15,548 nucleotides of DNA from JALYUA01 sp039933215 (GTDB taxonomy: Bacteria; Acidobacteriota; Thermoanaerobaculia; UBA5066; Gp7-AA6), in the NCBI GenBank assembly GCA_039933215.1, contig JBDTOO010000068.1, positions 1-15,548 on the forward strand, read 5' to 3'. The position numbers and the translations under genes were made by a program. The notes under the pieces are model-generated. The model had not been told where the DNA came from. It did no database searches and saw only the letters and a list, made by a program, of their open reading frames with translations. Below are positions 5,410 through 13,830 of the stretch, in pieces (the stretch's first letter is position 1; each line of letters begins with the position of its first letter).

Positions 5410-7770
5410 TTGAGCCAAGGATCCTTCTGGCGCGGCCGTCTGGCGAGTGAAGCCGTCGGCGTCCTGCTCCTCCTGATCGGGGTTCTGCTGGCGCTGTCCC
5501 TCCTCTCCCACGATCCCGCCGATCCCAGCCTCTTCTCGCACTCGACGGGCGACGCGGTCGCCGCGGCGGCGCCGTCGAACTGGATCGGCGGATTCGGCGC
5601 ATCGCTCTCCGCCGCCCTGTATGCGGCCGTCGGTTTCGCGGCGTGGGCGGTCCCAGCGCTCCTCATCTACTGGGGATTGCGCCGCTTCTCCCAGCGCCCG
5701 TTCGAGAACCCGGCCACGAAGGCGGCGGGGTTCGTGATCCTCGCCCTCGCGGTGCCGGCGCTGCTCTCTCTCGCCTTCGGCCGGCGGACCCTTTCCGGCG
5801 AAGAGATCGACTCCGGCGGCGTGATCGGACGGGCGCTTTCCGAGGCGGCCCGCGCGCGCCTCGGCACGACGGGCGCCGTGCTGCTCGCCGCGGCGCTCGT
5901 CCTCCTCGCCATCCCTCTCGCGACGCAGCTCTCCCTGGGAGAGGTCTTCTTCGGGCTGCGGGTGCGGTTCGCGTCGCTCTGGGGGCGGCTGACGGTCCGC
6001 TGGGTCCGGCGCCGCGACCAGCGCACCAGGGAGCGGCTGCGGCGGACGGTCGTCGCGAAGCATCTCGAGAAGTCGAAGAAGGAGCACGTGACGCTGGAAG
6101 AGGTCCCCTTCGCCCGGGAGGAGCCTTCGCCCGTGCTGCAGGAGGTGCCCGGTCCCGGCCGGCTGTCGCTTCGGAAGGTCGTGACCGCCCCGCGCCAGGC
6201 TCCCGCACCCTTCGCCGGTTCGGCGACGCCCGGGGCCGGGCGGAAGAAACCGGACGCCCAGAGGAGCCTTCCCCTCGTCGTCGAGGGCTACACCTATCCG
6301 CAGTCGTCGCTCCTCGAGCGCCGGGAGAACGCGGGCACGGTCGACCGCAAGGCCCTCGCGGAGAATGGCCGGGTCATCGCGGCCAAGTGCGCCGAGTTCG
6401 GGGTCGAAGGGGAAGTCGCGGAGTACCACCCGGGCCCCGTCGTCACGACCTACGAGTTCCGGCCGGCCGCCGGGATCAAGGTCAACCAGGTGATGGGCCT
6501 GTCGGAGGACCTCGCGCTGGCGCTGTCGGCGGAGTCAATCCGCATCGAGAGGCTTCCCGGCCGTTCGAGCGTCGGGATAGAGGTCCCGAACCCGGGCGGA
6601 GGAGAGATCATCGCCCTGCGCGACGTCATCGAGTCGGAGAAGTTCGTCCGCTCGCCGTCGCTTCTCACTCTCGCGCTCGGCAAAGACATCCACGGCGAGC
6701 CCGTCGTCGACGACCTCCGCGGCATGCCGCATCTCCTGATCGCCGGGACGACGGGGTCGGGCAAGAGCGTCGGCATCAACGCTCTCCTGAGCTCTCTCCT
6801 CTTCAAGGCCCGGCCGGACCAGGTGAAGATGATCCTGATCGACCCGAAGATGGTCGAGCTGGAGATCTACGAGAACCTGCCGCACCTTCTGACGCCGATC
6901 ATCACGGATCCCAAGAAGGCGTCGAACGCCTTGAAGTGGGCGGTGGGCGTCATGGAGGAACGCTTCCAGATCCTCTCGGACGTCGGCCAGGTCCGCAACG
7001 CCGAGCAGTACAACGCGGCGATCAAGGACCCCGAGGTCATCGCGCGCGTGAAGGCCGACCATCCCGACGACGACCTGAAGCTCGAGCCCATGCCGCTCAT
7101 CGTGATCGTCATCGACGAGCTCGCGGACCTGATGATGACGGCTCCGAAGGACGTCGAGGAGTCGATCGTCCGGCTCGCTCAGAAGGCGCGCGCGGTGGGG
7201 ATCCACCTCGTGGTCGCAACGCAGCGGCCGTCGGTCGACGTGCTGACGGGCGTGATCAAGGCGAACCTCCCCTCGCGCATCGCGTTCAAGGTCTCCTCGA
7301 AGGTCGACTCGCGCGTGATCCTGGACGGCAACGGCGCGGAGCGCCTTCTCGGCCGCGGCGACATGCTGTTTCTTCCGCCGGGCACTTCCCGGTTGCGCCG
7401 CGTGCACGGCGCGTACGTTTCGGTCCAGGAGACGGCGGCGCTCGTCAAGTTCTTGAAGAAGCAGAGCAAGCCCCAGTTCAACGACGAGATCACGAAAGAT
7501 CGCGAGGAGGCCGCGTCGCGACGGGGCGACGGCGAGGGCGCCGACGAGAACGATCCTCTCTACGACGAGGCCGCGCGGCTCGTCGTGAAGGAGAAGATGG
7601 CGTCGATCTCGTTTCTTCAGCGGCGGATGGGCGTCGGATTCTCCCGCGCGGGCAAGTTGATCGACATGATGTCCCGCGACGGCCTGCTCGGCCCGCCGCG
7701 GGGCTCGAAGCCGCGCGAGGTCCTGGTCTCGCAGGACTATTTCGAGCAGGTCGACCGGCAGCCGCGATGA
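5410..7770 (+). CDS. ftsK: DNA translocase FtsK/SpoIIIE
   Basis: A 786-residue septal DNA pump that moves chromosome ends and promotes dimer resolution at division. About four transmembrane helices lie in residues 14-34, 62-88, 104-123 and 152-172. A basic, disordered linker runs to about residue 290. The alpha/beta motor follows, with Walker A GTTGSGKS at 446-453, Walker B IVIVIDE at 564-570, and the segments KMILIDPKMVELEIYE and VVATQRPSVDVLTG. The C-terminal winged-helix gamma domain, about 714-780, should recognise KOPS-type guide sequences. The linker is short compared with E. coli FtsK, as in many other phyla. The start is TTG at 5410. There is a TAA only three codons upstream in frame and no later good start before the first helix. 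No Shine-Dalgarno sequence is seen. It is the first gene of the operon. Confidence 0.97.
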   Translation: MSQGSFWRGRLASEAVGVLLLLIGVLLALSLLSHDPADPSLFSHSTGDAVAAAAPSNWIGGFGASLSAALYAAVGFAAWAVPALLIYWGLRRFSQRPFENPATKAAGFVILALAVPALLSLAFGRRTLSGEEIDSGGVIGRALSEAARARLGTTGAVLLAAALVLLAIPLATQLSLGEVFFGLRVRFASLWGRLTVRWVRRRDQRTRERLRRTVVAKHLEKSKKEHVTLEEVPFAREEPSPVLQEVPGPGRLSLRKVVTAPRQAPAPFAGSATPGAGRKKPDAQRSLPLVVEGYTYPQSSLLERRENAGTVDRKALAENGRVIAAKCAEFGVEGEVAEYHPGPVVTTYEFRPAAGIKVNQVMGLSEDLALALSAESIRIERLPGRSSVGIEVPNPGGGEIIALRDVIESEKFVRSPSLLTLALGKDIHGEPVVDDLRGMPHLLIAGTTGSGKSVGINALLSSLLFKARPDQVKMILIDPKMVELEIYENLPHLLTPIITDPKKASNALKWAVGVMEERFQILSDVGQVRNAEQYNAAIKDPEVIARVKADHPDDDLKLEPMPLIVIVIDELADLMMTAPKDVEESIVRLAQKARAVGIHLVVATQRPSVDVLTGVIKANLPSRIAFKVSSKVDSRVILDGNGAERLLGRGDMLFLPPGTSRLRRVHGAYVSVQETAALVKFLKKQSKPQFNDEITKDREEAASRRGDGEGADENDPLYDEAARLVVKEKMASISFLQRRMGVGFSRAGKLIDMMSRDGLLGPPRGSKPREVLVSQDYFEQVDRQPR

Positions 7771-8198
7771 AGCGCTCGTTTCTCTGGATGGCGCTCGTCC
7801 TCGCCGCGACGCCGGGCTTCACGTGGCTCGTCTATCGACTGGCCCGCGGGCTCGGATTCCTCGATCCGCCCAGAGACCGCGAGCAGGAGCTCCGCCGCAC
7901 GATCGTCGTCGCGCTCTACGCGCTGCTGCTCTTCCTTCCGGTGATCTTCTACGGGTTCGAGAAGAGATGGCCGCCGGCGTGGGTCATCTTCGGCTCGCTC
8001 GTCGGCCTCGTTCTGGTGGTCTTCGCGGCGGCGGGAGTCTGGTCGGCTTCGCGCCTCTGGAGGATCCGGCATCCCGCGCCGCCGGCCGGCGGCCCGGCCC
8101 ACACCGATCCGGTCGACGGGTCTCTGGCGGCGACACCGGTGCGGGTCGACGCGGGCGCGGAGCCGAAGGCCGGCGCCGAGCCGCCCGCGGGCCTCTGA
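7767..8198 (+). CDS. Small membrane protein between ftsK and fmt, unknown function
   Basis: A 143-residue protein that I cannot assign to a family. It has three hydrophobic helices at about 5-22, 44-64 and 71-94. Between the first two is the charged loop DPPRDREQELRRT. A Pro/Ala/Gly-rich hydrophilic tail of about 40 residues starts near HPAPPAGGP and is probably disordered. The ATG overlaps the ftsK stop as ATGA, and the gene ends one nucleotide before the TTG of fmt, so it is clearly embedded in the operon. Codon use and GC content match its neighbours. Coupling to ftsK suggests a role at the membrane during division, but this is only positional inference. Confidence 0.8.
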   Translation: MKRSFLWMALVLAATPGFTWLVYRLARGLGFLDPPRDREQELRRTIVVALYALLLFLPVIFYGFEKRWPPAWVIFGSLVGLVLVVFAAAGVWSASRLWRIRHPAPPAGGPAHTDPVDGSLAATPVRVDAGAEPKAGAEPPAGL

Positions 8199-8199
8199 C

Positions 8200-9135
8200 T
8201 TGCTGCGCGCGGTCTTCTTCGGGACTCCCGCCTTCGCCGGTCCCTCGCTCACGCGCCTCGCCAGCGATGCCGAGGTGCGTCTCGTCGTGACGCAACCCGA
8301 CCGGCCCGTCGGACGCCGCGCCGCCCTCCGTCCCTCGGCGATTTCCGAGGCCGCGGCCTCCCTGGGCATCCGGACGGAGAAGCCCGAGCGCCTCCGGGAC
8401 AACGCCTCGTTTCTCGAGACTCTGGCGGCCGCCCGCGCCGACGTCGGCGTCGTGGTCGCGTACGGCAAGCTGCTGCCGGACGAGGTCCTCGCGGCGCCGC
8501 GCCTCGGCTTCGTCAACGTGCACGCTTCCCTTCTTCCACGCCATCGCGGGGCATCTCCCGTCCAGGCCGCGATTTTGGCCGGCGACCGCGAGACCGGTGT
8601 TGCCACGATGCGGGTCGTCCGCGAGCTCGACGCGGGACCCCTGTACCTCGAACGGCGCACTCCGATCGAGCCGCGCGAGGACGCGGCCGCCCTGGCCGGG
8701 CGCCTGTCCGAGCTGGGAGCCGATCTGCTCGCCGCGACGCTCGCCGGCCTCGAGCGGGGAACTCTCGAGGCGCGCCCGCAGGAGGGGGAGCCCACGTTCT
8801 GCCGGACCATCCGCCGGGAAGACGGCGAGGCGGACTGGTCGCTGCCCGCCGCCGCTCTCGACCGCCGGCGGCGGGCCTTCGCGCCGTGGCCCGGCCTCTT
8901 CACCTTTCTGGACTCTGAGCGGATCAAGATCCTCGACTCGGAGGTCGGTCAAGAGGGCCGCGCCGAGCCGCCCGGCTCGTTCTGGCAGGAGGACGGTGAG
9001 CTCGTCGTGGCGGCGGGTGGCGGGACGTCCCTCCTCCTGCGCCGCCTGCAGCGCGAGGGCCGTTCGCCCGTCAACGGCGCGCAGTTCGCACTGGGCGCGC
9101 GCCTGACCGGCCGGTTCGGGTCCTCCCGTCCGTGA
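8200..9135 (+). CDS. fmt: Methionyl-tRNA formyltransferase
   Basis: It formylates the amino group of initiator Met-tRNA using 10-formyl-tetrahydrofolate. The 311-residue product starts with AVFFGTPAFAGPSL and has VVTQPDRPVGR near residue 30. The catalytic core is FVNVHASLLPRHRGASPVQ with N106 and H108, followed by D144 in ELDAGP. A C-terminal OB-like tRNA-binding region includes SPVNGAQF, conserved in family members. Length is typical. The start is TTG at 8200, one nucleotide after the previous stop. No other start fits, because the family begins almost exactly here. No def (peptide deformylase) gene, its usual neighbour, is in this window. The stop overlaps the GTG of rsmB, giving GTGA. Confidence 0.97.
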   Translation: MLRAVFFGTPAFAGPSLTRLASDAEVRLVVTQPDRPVGRRAALRPSAISEAAASLGIRTEKPERLRDNASFLETLAAARADVGVVVAYGKLLPDEVLAAPRLGFVNVHASLLPRHRGASPVQAAILAGDRETGVATMRVVRELDAGPLYLERRTPIEPREDAAALAGRLSELGADLLAATLAGLERGTLEARPQEGEPTFCRTIRREDGEADWSLPAAALDRRRRAFAPWPGLFTFLDSERIKILDSEVGQEGRAEPPGSFWQEDGELVVAAGGGTSLLLRRLQREGRSPVNGAQFALGARLTGRFGSSRP

Positions 9136-10487
9136 AGGACGGCACTTCGGGGAAAGGGTGGCGGAGCGCGTCCCCCGCGCGCCGCCGGGCGGTCGAGGTC
9201 CTGCGGGAGGTCCTCGAGCGCGGAGGGCGTGCATCGCCCCTCCTGGCCGAGCGCGGCGCCCATCTCTCGGGCGAGGACCACGATCTCCTCCGGCACCTGG
9301 TTCTCGGGGTGCTGCGCCACAAGGACGCGCTCGACGCGGAGCTCTCGCGGGCCTGCCGCATTCCGTGGAAGAAGCTCGCGCCGTCTCTGCGCGAGATCCT
9401 CGAGGTGGCCCTCTACCAGGTCCGCAACCTGGAGCGCGTGCCCGCCTACGCCGCCGTCGACGAAGCGGTGCGGCAGGCTCGGGCGAGCGGCGGGGACGGC
9501 GCCGGCCGTCTCGTCAACGCGATCCTGCGCAATATCCTGCGGGCGCAGCCGGCCGGGAGCGCGCCCTCCTTCGACGCGGCGGCGGCGGACGCCGGAGCAC
9601 TCGCGCGGCATTTCTCGCATCCCGACTTTCTCGTCGGACGCTGGCTCCACCGCTTCGGGCGCGACAGGACCCTGAACCTGCTCGCGTCCGACAACGCGCC
9701 GTCCGGGATGGACCTCATGGCGAATCCGAGGAGGACGGATCGCCCGGCGCTCGCCGCCGCCCTGGCGGGAGAGGGGATCGTCACGGAGACTTCGCCCATC
9801 TCGCCGCTCGGCCTGTCCGTCCTCTCGGGCAATCCGCTCCGGTCGCCTCTCTTTTCCGCGGGGCACTTCGCGATCCAGGATCTCGCGTCGCAGGCGCTTC
9901 CGCTCCTGTTGCCGGAGGGGGACGAGCTGGTCGATCTCGCCGCGGCGCCCGGGGGCAAATCGTTTTCCGCGCTGGCTCTCGGCCGGGCGCGCCGCGTGGT
10001 CTCCGCGGACCGGTCGCCCGCGCGTCTTGGCCGCCTGGTGGAAGCGTCGCGGCGGCTGGGGTATCCGGAGGCCAAGCCTCTCGCGGCGGACGTGACGCGC
10101 CTCCCTCTCGAGGGCGGGCGGTTCGAGCGCGTCCTCTTCGACGCGCCGTGCAGCGGAACGGGCACCCTGCGGAAGAACCCGGAGATCCGGAGGCGGCTGT
10201 CGCCGTCCTCGATCGACCGGCTCGCGCGCGCGCAGAGGGAGGGCCTCGCCGCCGCCGCCGCGCTCCTCGCGCCGGGAGGCATCCTCCTCTACGCGACGTG
10301 CAGCCTGGAAGAGGAGGAGAACGAACGGGTGGTCGCCGCCGTGCTGGAGAGCGCGCCGGGGCTCGTCCCGGCCGCGATCGACGCGCCGCCGGGGCTCGCG
10401 CCTTTCGTCGACGGGAACCGGTTCCGGATCTTTCCCGGCCCGACGAACGACGGCTTCACGGCGCATCTCCTGCGGCGGGGAGCGTGA
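9132..10487 (+). CDS. rsmB: 16S rRNA (cytosine-967-C5)-methyltransferase RsmB
   Basis: A SAM-dependent RNA m5C methyltransferase of 451 residues. Residues about 14-140 form the NusB-like RNA-binding domain, including RRRAVEVLREVLERGG and RVPAYAAVDEAV. The Rossmann methyltransferase domain follows, with SAM motif I DLAAAPGGKS at 268-277. The two family cysteines are C340 in DAPCSGTGTLRKNPEIR and C390 in YATCSLEEEENE. The NusB-like domain separates it from RsmF-type enzymes. The GTG start overlaps the fmt stop, which indicates translational coupling. The order fmt-rsmB is conserved in many bacteria and supports both names. It is the last gene of the ftsK operon. A new -10-like element appears 16 nt after its stop. 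Confidence 0.95.
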   Translation: MKDGTSGKGWRSASPARRRAVEVLREVLERGGRASPLLAERGAHLSGEDHDLLRHLVLGVLRHKDALDAELSRACRIPWKKLAPSLREILEVALYQVRNLERVPAYAAVDEAVRQARASGGDGAGRLVNAILRNILRAQPAGSAPSFDAAAADAGALARHFSHPDFLVGRWLHRFGRDRTLNLLASDNAPSGMDLMANPRRTDRPALAAALAGEGIVTETSPISPLGLSVLSGNPLRSPLFSAGHFAIQDLASQALPLLLPEGDELVDLAAAPGGKSFSALALGRARRVVSADRSPARLGRLVEASRRLGYPEAKPLAADVTRLPLEGGRFERVLFDAPCSGTGTLRKNPEIRRRLSPSSIDRLARAQREGLAAAAALLAPGGILLYATCSLEEEENERVVAAVLESAPGLVPAAIDAPPGLAPFVDGNRFRIFPGPTNDGFTAHLLRRGA

Positions 10488-10502
10488 CACGCCGTTCTTC
10501 CG

Positions 10503-10508
10503 TACAAT
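10503..10508 (+). promoter_or_regulatory. -10 element for the plus-strand aminotransferase gene
   Basis: TACAAT matches TATAAT at 5 of 6 positions and ends 8 nt before the ATG at 10517. GTGACA at 10484-10489 resembles a -35 box but the 13-nt spacing is too short. Readthrough from rsmB is also possible. Confidence 0.35.
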
Positions 10509-10516
10509 GCGCCGCG

Positions 10517-11641
10517 ATGGCCGAGCCCCTGCCTGTTCCGCTTCTCGATCTCACCCGCTACGACGAGGCTCTCCAGGCGGAAATCGCCCGCCGCGTCGCC
10601 GACGTCTTCGCGACCGGACGGTTCGTAATGAGCCCGGTGAACGAGGAGTTCGAGAAGGCGTTCGCGCGCGAGGTCGGCGTGGAGCACGTCGTCGGCGTGA
10701 CGTCCGGCACCGACGCCCTTCTCGTCGCGCTGATGGCGCTCGGGGTGGCGCCCGGGGACGAAGTGATCACGTCGCCCTTCACGTTTTTCGCGTCGGCCGG
10801 GGTGGTCGCCCGGCTGAACGCACGGCCGGTCTTCGTCGACATCGAGCCTTCCACGTTCAACATGGATCCCGAGAAGCTCGAGGACGCGATCGGCCCGAAG
10901 ACGCGCGCGATCCAGCCGGTGCACCTCTACGGACTCTGCGCGGACATGCGGCCGATCCTGGAGATTTCCGCCCGCCGGGGGGTTCCCGTTCTGGAAGACG
11001 CCTGCCAGGCGATCGGGGCGAAGGACGGCGAGGCCCGCGCCGGAACCTTCGGCGCGCTCGGGGCGTTCTCCTTCTACCCGACGAAGAACCTCGGCGCGGC
11101 GGGAGACGCGGGCGCCGTGACGACCAACGATCCGGATCTCGCCGCTTTGCTGCGCAGCCTCCGCATGCACGGCTCTTCCACCACCTATCACCATGACCGG
11201 GTCGGCGGGAACTTCCGGATGGACGCCATCCAGGCGGCGGTCCTCTCGGCGAAGCTTCCCCGCCTCGCCGCGTGGACCGCCCGCCGGCGCGCGATCGCAT
11301 CCCGCTACGGCTCGATCTTCGGCGAAGCGGCGCGCCGCGGCGCGATCGTCCTGCCCGTGGAGCCGCAGGGCAAGACGCACGTCTTCCACCAGTACGTCGT
11401 TCGCGTCCCGGATCGCGACGGCGTCAAGGCGCGGCTGGCCGAGAGGCGCGTCGGGAGCGCCGTCTTCTACCCGATTCCCCTGCATCTCCAGGACTGTTTC
11501 GCCGGGCTCGGCCATCGGGAGGGGGATTTCCCGCACGCCGAGCGCGCGGCGAAGGAGGTCCTCGCCCTTCCCGTCTTCCCGGAGCTCACCGACGCCGAGG
11601 TGGATCGCGTCGGAGAGAGCGTGCTCGCCGCGCTGCGCTGA
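10517..11641 (+). CDS. DegT/DnrJ/EryC1/StrS-family sugar aminotransferase
   Basis: A PLP-dependent aminotransferase, 374 residues, that transfers an amino group to a keto-sugar nucleotide. Typical segments are VTSGTDALLVALMALGVAPG, DEVITSPFTFFASAG and the HLYG motif in QPVHLYGL. D161 in PVLEDACQAIGA binds the pyridinium nitrogen of PLP. K190 in FSFYPTKNLGAAGDAGAV is the Schiff-base lysine. The closing region FYPIPLHLQ contributes to the substrate site. Members make 3-amino or 4-amino sugars for O-antigens, capsules and glycoproteins. The exact sugar cannot be told. The gene is 29 nt past rsmB with its own -10-like site and no Shine-Dalgarno sequence. It converges with the second aminotransferase's operon. 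Confidence 0.93.
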   Translation: MAEPLPVPLLDLTRYDEALQAEIARRVADVFATGRFVMSPVNEEFEKAFAREVGVEHVVGVTSGTDALLVALMALGVAPGDEVITSPFTFFASAGVVARLNARPVFVDIEPSTFNMDPEKLEDAIGPKTRAIQPVHLYGLCADMRPILEISARRGVPVLEDACQAIGAKDGEARAGTFGALGAFSFYPTKNLGAAGDAGAVTTNDPDLAALLRSLRMHGSSTTYHHDRVGGNFRMDAIQAAVLSAKLPRLAAWTARRRAIASRYGSIFGEAARRGAIVLPVEPQGKTHVFHQYVVRVPDRDGVKARLAERRVGSAVFYPIPLHLQDCFAGLGHREGDFPHAERAAKEVLALPVFPELTDAEVDRVGESVLAALR

Positions 11642-11651
11642 ACCGGAGATC

Positions 11652-11673
11652 CGGCCCCGGCCCGGCGGGGCCG
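11652..11673. terminator. Hairpin between convergent transcripts
   Basis: A perfect 8-bp inverted repeat, CGGCCCCG and CGGGGCCG around a 6-nt loop, fills the 37-nt gap between the plus-strand aminotransferase and the minus-strand glycosyltransferase genes. It can act from either side. No T-run follows on either strand, so termination efficiency is uncertain. Confidence 0.5.
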
Positions 11674-11678
11674 CCGCC

Positions 11679-12629
11679 TCAATCCCCGGTCGGAGGCCCG
11701 GCCTCGGTCTTCTCGCCGACCACGAACCCCCGCCGTCCGCGCGCGGCGTCGAGCGTGCGCCAGAGGTACTCGCCGAGGATGCCGAGCGACAGGAGCTGGA
11801 CGCCCGAAAGGAAGGCGAGAACCACCATCGTCGTCGTCCACCCCTGAATGGGCTGGCCGTGGAACAGCTTGAAGAAGATGAGGAAGGCGGCGTAGGCGAA
11901 GGCGAGCAGGGCGAGCATGATTCCGCCGAGCGACATGAATCGCAGGGGGGCGTAGGAGAAGGACACGACCGAATCCGCGAAGTACTTGAGCTTCTTCGCG
12001 AACGTCCACCGGGAGCGCCCGTCGTCCCGCGCGACCCGGTCGTAGGGAACCACCGCCGCCGGAAAGCCGCTCCAGAGAAGAAGCCCCGGCAGCGAGGTGT
12101 GGACTTCGCGGGCCTCCACGAGGAAGTCGATCGCGGGGCGCGCGACGAGGAAGCAGTCGAAGCCGGCCGCCGGCATCTGGGGAAAGGCGAGGCCGCGCAG
12201 CATGCGGTAGTAGGCGCTCGCTGCGGCGCGGGTGGCCCAGCCTTCGGGCCGGCTTCGCCGCACGGCGAGCGCGGCGGACGCTCCCCGGCGCCACGCCGCC
12301 ACGAGATCCGGCAGGAGCTCGGGAGGCTCCTGGAGGTCCGCCGAGAGAACCGCGGCGGCATCGCCGCGGGCCTCGCGCAGCCCGGCCACGATCGCCATCT
12401 GCGAGCCGAAGTTTCTCGTCAGGCGGATTCCCCGCGCCGCAGGCCACGCGCGCGTGATCGCCCGGATCTTTTCCCACGACCCGTCGCCCGAGCCGTCGTC
12501 GACGAAGATCGCCTCGATGTCCCAGTCCGCCGCCGCTCCGGCGACGGCCCGCAGCCGCTCCGCGAGCCGCTCGAGCGTGCCGGCGTTGAAGTAGACGGGG
12601 ACCACGACCGAGACCAGGGTGCGCTTCAA
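11679..12629 (-). CDS. GtrB/DPM1-like family 2 glycosyltransferase
   Basis: A 316-residue GT-A fold transferase. It probably moves a sugar from a nucleotide donor to a polyprenyl phosphate on the cytoplasmic face of the membrane. It begins VSVVVPVYFNAGTLERL and has DDGS at 45-48. The ADLQEPPE motif (about 97-104) provides the metal and nucleotide site, and R-x-x-R residues lie in LAVRRSRPEGW. Two C-terminal helices, about 231-255 and 265-291, match the GtrB/ArnC layout. The TTG start overlaps the aminotransferase stop as TTGA, and the usual N-terminus of the family falls here. Coupling with an amino-sugar enzyme suggests that an amino or acylamino sugar is the cargo, by inference. ArnC-like activity is one possibility. 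Confidence 0.92.
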   Translation of the reverse strand: MKRTLVSVVVPVYFNAGTLERLAERLRAVAGAAADWDIEAIFVDDGSGDGSWEKIRAITRAWPAARGIRLTRNFGSQMAIVAGLREARGDAAAVLSADLQEPPELLPDLVAAWRRGASAALAVRRSRPEGWATRAAASAYYRMLRGLAFPQMPAAGFDCFLVARPAIDFLVEAREVHTSLPGLLLWSGFPAAVVPYDRVARDDGRSRWTFAKKLKYFADSVVSFSYAPLRFMSLGGIMLALLAFAYAAFLIFFKLFHGQPIQGWTTTMVVLAFLSGVQLLSLGILGEYLWRTLDAARGRRGFVVGEKTEAGPPTGD

Positions 12630-13759
12630 CCCGCGGCCTCGAAGAATTCGCGCGCCGCAACGACGACCGCCCGCGCCTGCGCGTCGTCGAGCGACGGGTG
12701 GATCGGAAGCGAGAGCAGGGTCCGGCAGGCTTCCTCCGACACGGGGAAGTCCCCGGGCCGGCCTCCCAGGAAGGCATAGGCGGGCTGGAGGTGGAGCGGG
12801 ACGGGGTAGTGGATGCCGGTCTCGATCCCGCGCGCGCCGAACGCCGCGGCGAGGGCGTCCCGCCGCGGGGTGCGGACGGGATAGAGGTGGCGGACGGGCA
12901 CGCTGCCGGGGCGCGCCGCGAGCCGGGTCAACGGCAGATCCCGCAGGCCGGCGTCGTAGAGCGCGGCGATCGCACGCCTTCGGGCGTTGCCCTCCTCCAG
13001 GCCGGAGAGCTTGACGCGGAGGATCGCCGCCTGGATCTCGTCCAGCCGCGAATTGCGGCCTTCGACGTCGGAGACGTCGCGGCGGGACCAGCCGTACTGG
13101 CGGAGGGCGCGCAGCCGCGAGGCGACGTCCGGATCGTTCGTGGCGACGGCGCCGCCATCGCCGTATGCGCCGAGGTTCTTCGTCGGGTAGAAGGAGAAGG
13201 AGGCCGCGAGACCGAAGCCGCCGGTGCGGCGCCCCTTCCACTCCGCGCCGTGGCTCTGCGCGCAGTCTTCCAGGAGGATAGCTCCCCTCTCCGCGGCGAG
13301 GCGCGTGAGCCCTTCGACGTCGGCGACGCCGCCGTAGAGATGGACGGGGAGGAAAAAACGCGTCGAGGGCCCCATCGCCCGCGCCGCGCTCTCCGCGTCG
13401 AGCGTGAGCGTCTCCGGATCGACGTCCGCGAGCCGCGCCGAAGCGCCGGCGAGCCGCACGCCGGCGAGCACCGGGACGCAGGCGTTGGCGGGGACGAGCA
13501 CCTCGTCGCCGGGCTTCGCGCCGCAGCCGGCCAGCATCAGGGCGATCGCTTCCGTGCCGTTGCCGCACCCGACGACGAACCCGACCCCGAGGAACCGGGC
13601 GAAGTCCTCCTCGAAACGCGCCACTTCCTCGCCGAGGATGTAACGCCCGTTCTCGATCACGCGCCGCGCCGCGGCCGCGATCGCGTCCCGCCGGGGGAGG
13701 TCGTCCGCGGCGGGATCGGCGAGCCGCACCCGGATGTCCGCCGCAGAGATGGAGGTCAT
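12626..13759 (-). CDS. Second DegT/DnrJ/EryC1/StrS-family sugar aminotransferase
   Basis: A 377-residue PLP enzyme of the same family as the plus-strand neighbour and clearly diverged from it. It has GNGTEAIALMLAG, DEVLVPANACVPVLAG, D165 in LLEDCAQSHGA and the Schiff-base K194 in SFSFYPTKNLGAYGDGGAV. The HYPVPLHLQPAY segment near the C-terminus is typical of enzymes acting on UDP- or dTDP-keto sugars. The ATG at 13759 has no Shine-Dalgarno sequence. Upstream on the minus strand, TCTAAT or TAATCT ends 11 or 9 nt before the ATG. It lies 71 nt after the epimerase gene and overlaps the glycosyltransferase gene by 4 nt. The three genes probably act on one sugar: keto-sugar or epimer formation, amination, then transfer to a lipid carrier. 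Confidence 0.93.
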   Translation of the reverse strand: MTSISAADIRVRLADPAADDLPRRDAIAAAARRVIENGRYILGEEVARFEEDFARFLGVGFVVGCGNGTEAIALMLAGCGAKPGDEVLVPANACVPVLAGVRLAGASARLADVDPETLTLDAESAARAMGPSTRFFLPVHLYGGVADVEGLTRLAAERGAILLEDCAQSHGAEWKGRRTGGFGLAASFSFYPTKNLGAYGDGGAVATNDPDVASRLRALRQYGWSRRDVSDVEGRNSRLDEIQAAILRVKLSGLEEGNARRRAIAALYDAGLRDLPLTRLAARPGSVPVRHLYPVRTPRRDALAAAFGARGIETGIHYPVPLHLQPAYAFLGGRPGDFPVSEEACRTLLSLPIHPSLDDAQARAVVVAAREFFEAAG

Positions 13760-13768
13760 TCGCGCGCT

Positions 13769-13776
13769 AGATTAGA
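13769..13776 (-). promoter_or_regulatory. -10 candidates for the second aminotransferase gene
   Basis: Overlapping TCTAAT (13776-13771, 5 of 6 matches to TATAAT) and TAATCT (13774-13769) end 11 and 9 nt before the ATG. No clear -35 box is visible. Readthrough from the epimerase gene is equally possible. Confidence 0.28.
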
Positions 13777-13830
13777 GCCTATTTCCGCCCCGATCGCCCA
13801 TCCGTCGCTGCCGCGAAGCGCCGGCGCCGG

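Noticed and set aside
5643..7766. Plus-strand open frame overlapping ftsK in another frame
   Set aside because: Its translation is Arg/Gly/Pro-rich and only the last part, from 7767, is a real protein. FtsK in the other frame carries all the conserved motifs.
8949..10490. Long open frame on the minus strand opposite fmt and rsmB, 513 codons
   Set aside because: It lies antisense to two well-recognised genes and its translation is Arg/Pro/Glu-rich low-complexity sequence, as expected from high GC. No domain is visible.
10289..12361. Long minus-strand open frame of 690 codons
   Set aside because: It runs opposite rsmB and the first aminotransferase and out of frame with the glycosyltransferase. 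The composition is Arg/Ala-rich shadow sequence.
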